Under the pieces are notes generated by a model. It did not search any database, was not told where the DNA came from, and saw nothing but the letters and a program-made list of their open reading frames with translations. DNA of 64,000 bases from Aminipila sp963524205 (GTDB lineage: Bacteria > Bacillota > Clostridia > Peptostreptococcales > Anaerovoracaceae). The position numbers were made by a program, and so were the translations under genes. Shown here in pieces: positions 61,770 through 64,000 of this stretch. Position 1 is the first letter of the stretch; every line of letters begins with the position of its first letter. The stretch lies in assembly GCA_963524205.1 (NCBI GenBank), contig CAURED010000011.1, positions 1 to 64,000 of the forward strand. The letters are read 5' to 3'.

Positions 61770-63083
61770 CTAGTGAATGAATACAAGCGATAGCCATGGA
61801 ACATAGGTTATAAGCGCAAGTGCCGCCAATCCTACCGCAAATAGTGGAAGAATGTACTTAAACATGCTTTCCATCTTGATCTTTGCAACTGCTGCACCTA
61901 CAAACAGATTACAGCCATATGGTGGTGTACATAGGCCTAGTGCCAAGTTAACTGCCATAACAACACCAAAGTGAATTGGGTTTATATTTAATGCAACCAC
62001 TGTAGGCATCAACAACGGAGCCATAACAATGATTGCCGGCACCGTATCCATAAATAAGCCTACAACAAGCAAAACTAAATTAACGAAGAGCAATACCACA
62101 AGTGGATTACTGGAAACACCTGTCAAAAATTCAGTTATCATCTGAGGCACATTTTCATAGGTCATAAATGTTGAAAAAACAGTGGAATACCCTAATAAAA
62201 ATGAAGTGATTCCGTTTAAAACCGCTGTTTCTAAAAATACGTTTTTAAGGTCTTTCATGGTCATTTCCTTGTAGACGAATACACTGATGATGATTGAATA
62301 TACTACTGAGATGCATGCAGCTTCTGTAGGTGTAAATATACCTGAATAGATACCACCCAGAATAATAACAGGAGACAGCAGTGCCCAAAATCCATCTTTA
62401 ATGCTTCTACCAATTTCAGCAAATCTAAATTTCATAGCTTGTGCCAGAGATACCATTTCGTCTTTTTCCCTGGCATTTTGCTTCAAATCCGTACCACTGA
62501 TTGTACAGATTACAATATTTGCAAAGGTAAAGAATATACCGATTAAAATACCAGGCAAAACACCAGCTAAAAATAATTGTGAAATCGAAACCCCTGTTGA
62601 AGCACCATATAATACAAAGGATAAGCTCGGTGGAATAATTGGACCTACTATTCCTCCAAAACAAACGATTGTTGCCGCATATGCAGGATCATACCCCTTC
62701 TTTTTCATCTCTGGAATCATCATCCCGCCAATAGCTGAGGTTGTAGCCATCCCAGATCCTGATAGTGCTCCGAAAAACATGCACGCAATAACAGCAACGC
62801 AGCCTATTGAACCATTTACAAAGCTAATTAAAGCAGATGCAAAATTAACAATTCTTTTAGCAATTCCGCCAGTTGACATGATAATACCGGCCAACATAAA
62901 GAAAGGAATTGCCATTACTGTAAACGAAAATATACCACTATAACAGTATTGTGCATTAATGACCATGTTTAAATCTGAAGCCATTACCATGGAAATCATC
63001 GTAGCTCCGCCTATGGCAAATCCAACAGGAACACCAATCAACAGCAATACAAACAGGGATATAAACAATATAGTTACTGCCAT
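61770..63083 (-). CDS. dctM: TRAP transporter large permease (DctM family)
   Basis: 437-residue membrane protein with about 12 helices. Family features: GVPVGFAIGG near 17, SGSGMATTSAIGGMMIPEM near 109 and PIIPPSLSFVLYG near 141. Carries organic acids (C4-dicarboxylates, keto acids or sugar acids) with Na+, working with DctQ and DctP. Two bases after dctQ. Confidence 0.92.
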   Translation of the reverse strand: MAVTILFISLFVLLLIGVPVGFAIGGATMISMVMASDLNMVINAQYCYSGIFSFTVMAIPFFMLAGIIMSTGGIAKRIVNFASALISFVNGSIGCVAVIACMFFGALSGSGMATTSAIGGMMIPEMKKKGYDPAYAATIVCFGGIVGPIIPPSLSFVLYGASTGVSISQLFLAGVLPGILIGIFFTFANIVICTISGTDLKQNAREKDEMVSLAQAMKFRFAEIGRSIKDGFWALLSPVIILGGIYSGIFTPTEAACISVVYSIIISVFVYKEMTMKDLKNVFLETAVLNGITSFLLGYSTVFSTFMTYENVPQMITEFLTGVSSNPLVVLLFVNLVLLVVGLFMDTVPAIIVMAPLLMPTVVALNINPIHFGVVMAVNLALGLCTPPYGCNLFVGAAVAKIKMESMFKYILPLFAVGLAALALITYVPWLSLVFIH

Positions 63084-63085
63084 TA

Positions 63086-63586
63086 TTACTCGCCTCCCTC
63101 TATCTGCACATCATTTTTGACAATACATTTTAATGCTTGGATGAAGTACACAATTGCTCTTATGATAAATAGTGCACATCCAAGCACAACAGATAAATAT
63201 CCCCAAGCGGTGCTGATCTTGATTCCTGCATACGGAACATTCATTTGTATTTGAATCATTGTAAATCCGTAATACATGGTAACTCCGCAAATGACAATCA
63301 AAATAATTTCTGTCAGCGCTTCCGCAGCCTTATTTAGTCTGTACGGCAATTTATCTACAAGCATTGTAATTTTTATATGCTCTTTTCGTCTATGCCCGAT
63401 GCTGATTCCAAGCCATGAAATCCATACAAACAAGAACTTACCCATTTCCTCCGACCAAGAAAGTGAATTGTTAAATATATATCTCATAATAACCTGAAAA
63501 AAAATGATTCCAACCATTGCTGCGAACATGACAATCAGGCAAGTATCTTCAATCCTATCTATGGTCTTTACTACCTTTTTTATCAT
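63086..63586 (-). CDS. dctQ: TRAP transporter small permease (DctQ family)
   Basis: 166-residue protein with four predicted helices; FQVIMRYIFNNSLSWSEEMGKFLFVW near 30-55 (read as FNNSLSWSEE core) is the DctQ hallmark. Supports the large permease. Confidence 0.9.
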   Translation of the reverse strand: MIKKVVKTIDRIEDTCLIVMFAAMVGIIFFQVIMRYIFNNSLSWSEEMGKFLFVWISWLGISIGHRRKEHIKITMLVDKLPYRLNKAAEALTEIILIVICGVTMYYGFTMIQIQMNVPYAGIKISTAWGYLSVVLGCALFIIRAIVYFIQALKCIVKNDVQIEGGE

Positions 63587-63673
63587 AAACTATCATTACC
63601 TCCTATAAAGAGATAATGACCTCCTTTCATACTTCCCTATTAACATAACTTTTTAATTAAGCTCATACTCTAT

Positions 63674-63717
63674 GCGCCGCATTTTCCCTATTTCAGCTTA
63701 CCGGTAAAATGCGGCGC
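63674..63717 (-). other. Strong stem-loop between dctP and dctQ
   Basis: Twelve-bp perfect arms GCGCCGCATTTT (63674-63685) and AAAATGCGGCGC (63706-63717), 20-base loop, unusually G+C-rich for the region. No T-run follows on the minus strand, so it is more likely an mRNA 3' stabiliser for dctP that sets subunit ratio than a full terminator. Confidence 0.6.
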
Positions 63718-63761
63718 GAATACTACTGCTCCTGACTTCTTCAACTATACAGTTTTATACC

Positions 63762-64000
63762 TTATTTAGGGCGCGTAGCTAACCATTTATCAAGCATTTC
63801 ATCACCGACAAGTTTTCTTTGATAGTCGTAAACTGGCTTAACGGCTTCTTCAAATGCTGCCATTTCTTCAGCTGTCAGTTCATAAACCTGAGCTCCTTCT
63901 TTTTTAAAACGTTCAATATAGCCTTGTTCTTTTGCATATTCCTCAGCTCTTTGATTCTTTGCAACTTCTCTGACACCTGCTTCCAACACTTCTCTGTCCT
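63762..64000 (-). CDS. dctP: TRAP transporter substrate-binding protein, C-terminus (partial)
   Basis: Last 78 or so residues of a DctP-type binding protein, open to the window edge. EMAAFEEAVKPVYDYQRKLV and a Lys/Glu-rich helix are the usual C-terminal pattern. The N-terminal lobes and lipobox or signal are outside the window, so the ligand cannot be judged. Confidence 0.82.
   Translation of the reverse strand, partial: DREVLEAGVREVAKNQRAEEYAKEQGYIERFKKEGAQVYELTAEEMAAFEEAVKPVYDYQRKLVGDEMLDKWLATRPK

Noticed and set aside
1..64000. CRISPR arrays, tRNA or rRNA genes, insertion sequences, prophage
   Set aside because: No regular spaced repeats, cloverleaf-like elements, transposase motifs or phage structural genes were seen on reading both strands by eye.

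Overview
The window looks like a low-G+C (about one third G+C by eye, not computed) anaerobic, endospore-forming Gram-positive bacterium of the class Clostridia. Evidence: spore photoproduct lyase and a SleB-type cortex hydrolase, a dlt operon for D-alanylation of teichoic acid, S-layer homology domains, a flavodiiron protein next to a rubredoxin-containing flavoenzyme, strong AGGAGG ribosome sites and consensus sigma-A promoters. The species cannot be named. No tRNA, rRNA, CRISPR array, insertion sequence or prophage was seen; this is chromosomal metabolic DNA, mostly coded on the minus strand.

Layout. 1-2.8 kb: sugar ABC transporter (ATPase, start of a permease) and a ROK regulator. 3-9.7 kb: YibE/YibF membrane pair, a two-gene ABC half-transporter with an AraC remnant upstream, and a rhodanese lipoprotein. 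9.7-14 kb: dltA-B-C-D followed by a small dltX-like gene. 14-20.4 kb: dynamin-like GTPase, radical SAM protein, and a MarR-controlled EmrAB-type efflux operon with a clear promoter and palindromic operator. 20.4-26.4 kb: archaeal-type aspartyl-tRNA synthetase behind a two-state attenuator RNA of no class I recognise, a DUF4127-SLH surface protein, splB and a half-size EamA protein.

26.5-36.4 kb is a sulfur-amino-acid island: metY, cysK, and a metN-metI-dehydrogenase-metQ-OCD-aminotransferase operon with a LysR regulator. Two short ORFs absent from usual gene calls lie upstream of cysK and metN. One has five consecutive Cys codons; the other has four Cys codons amid many Met codons. Each is followed by a strong intrinsic terminator and then the structural genes, so both look like ribosome-mediated attenuators. 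The metY and metN promoters also share an identical 17-bp dyad and promoter geometry. This paired leader-peptide system is the strongest candidate for an undescribed regulatory system here.

36.5-46.5 kb: small secreted proteins, a truncated second EamA copy, a PucR-linked second OCD-aminotransferase pair, TelA and XpaC, a decayed chemotaxis-receptor tail, and the SleB-like hydrolase. 46.5-52.3 kb: a complete agmatine deiminase cluster (carbamate kinase, agmatine deiminase, antiporter, putrescine carbamoyltransferase, membrane LuxR regulator), which would yield putrescine and ATP. 52.3-57 kb: a PQQ-type sugar dehydrogenase homologue, flavodiiron FprA and an acyl-CoA dehydrogenase-EtfA-rubredoxin fusion that could feed electrons to FprA. 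57-64 kb: an unrecognised protein, a NiaP-like transporter, an NSS amino-acid transporter with its MetS-like small subunit, and a TRAP transporter cut by the window end.
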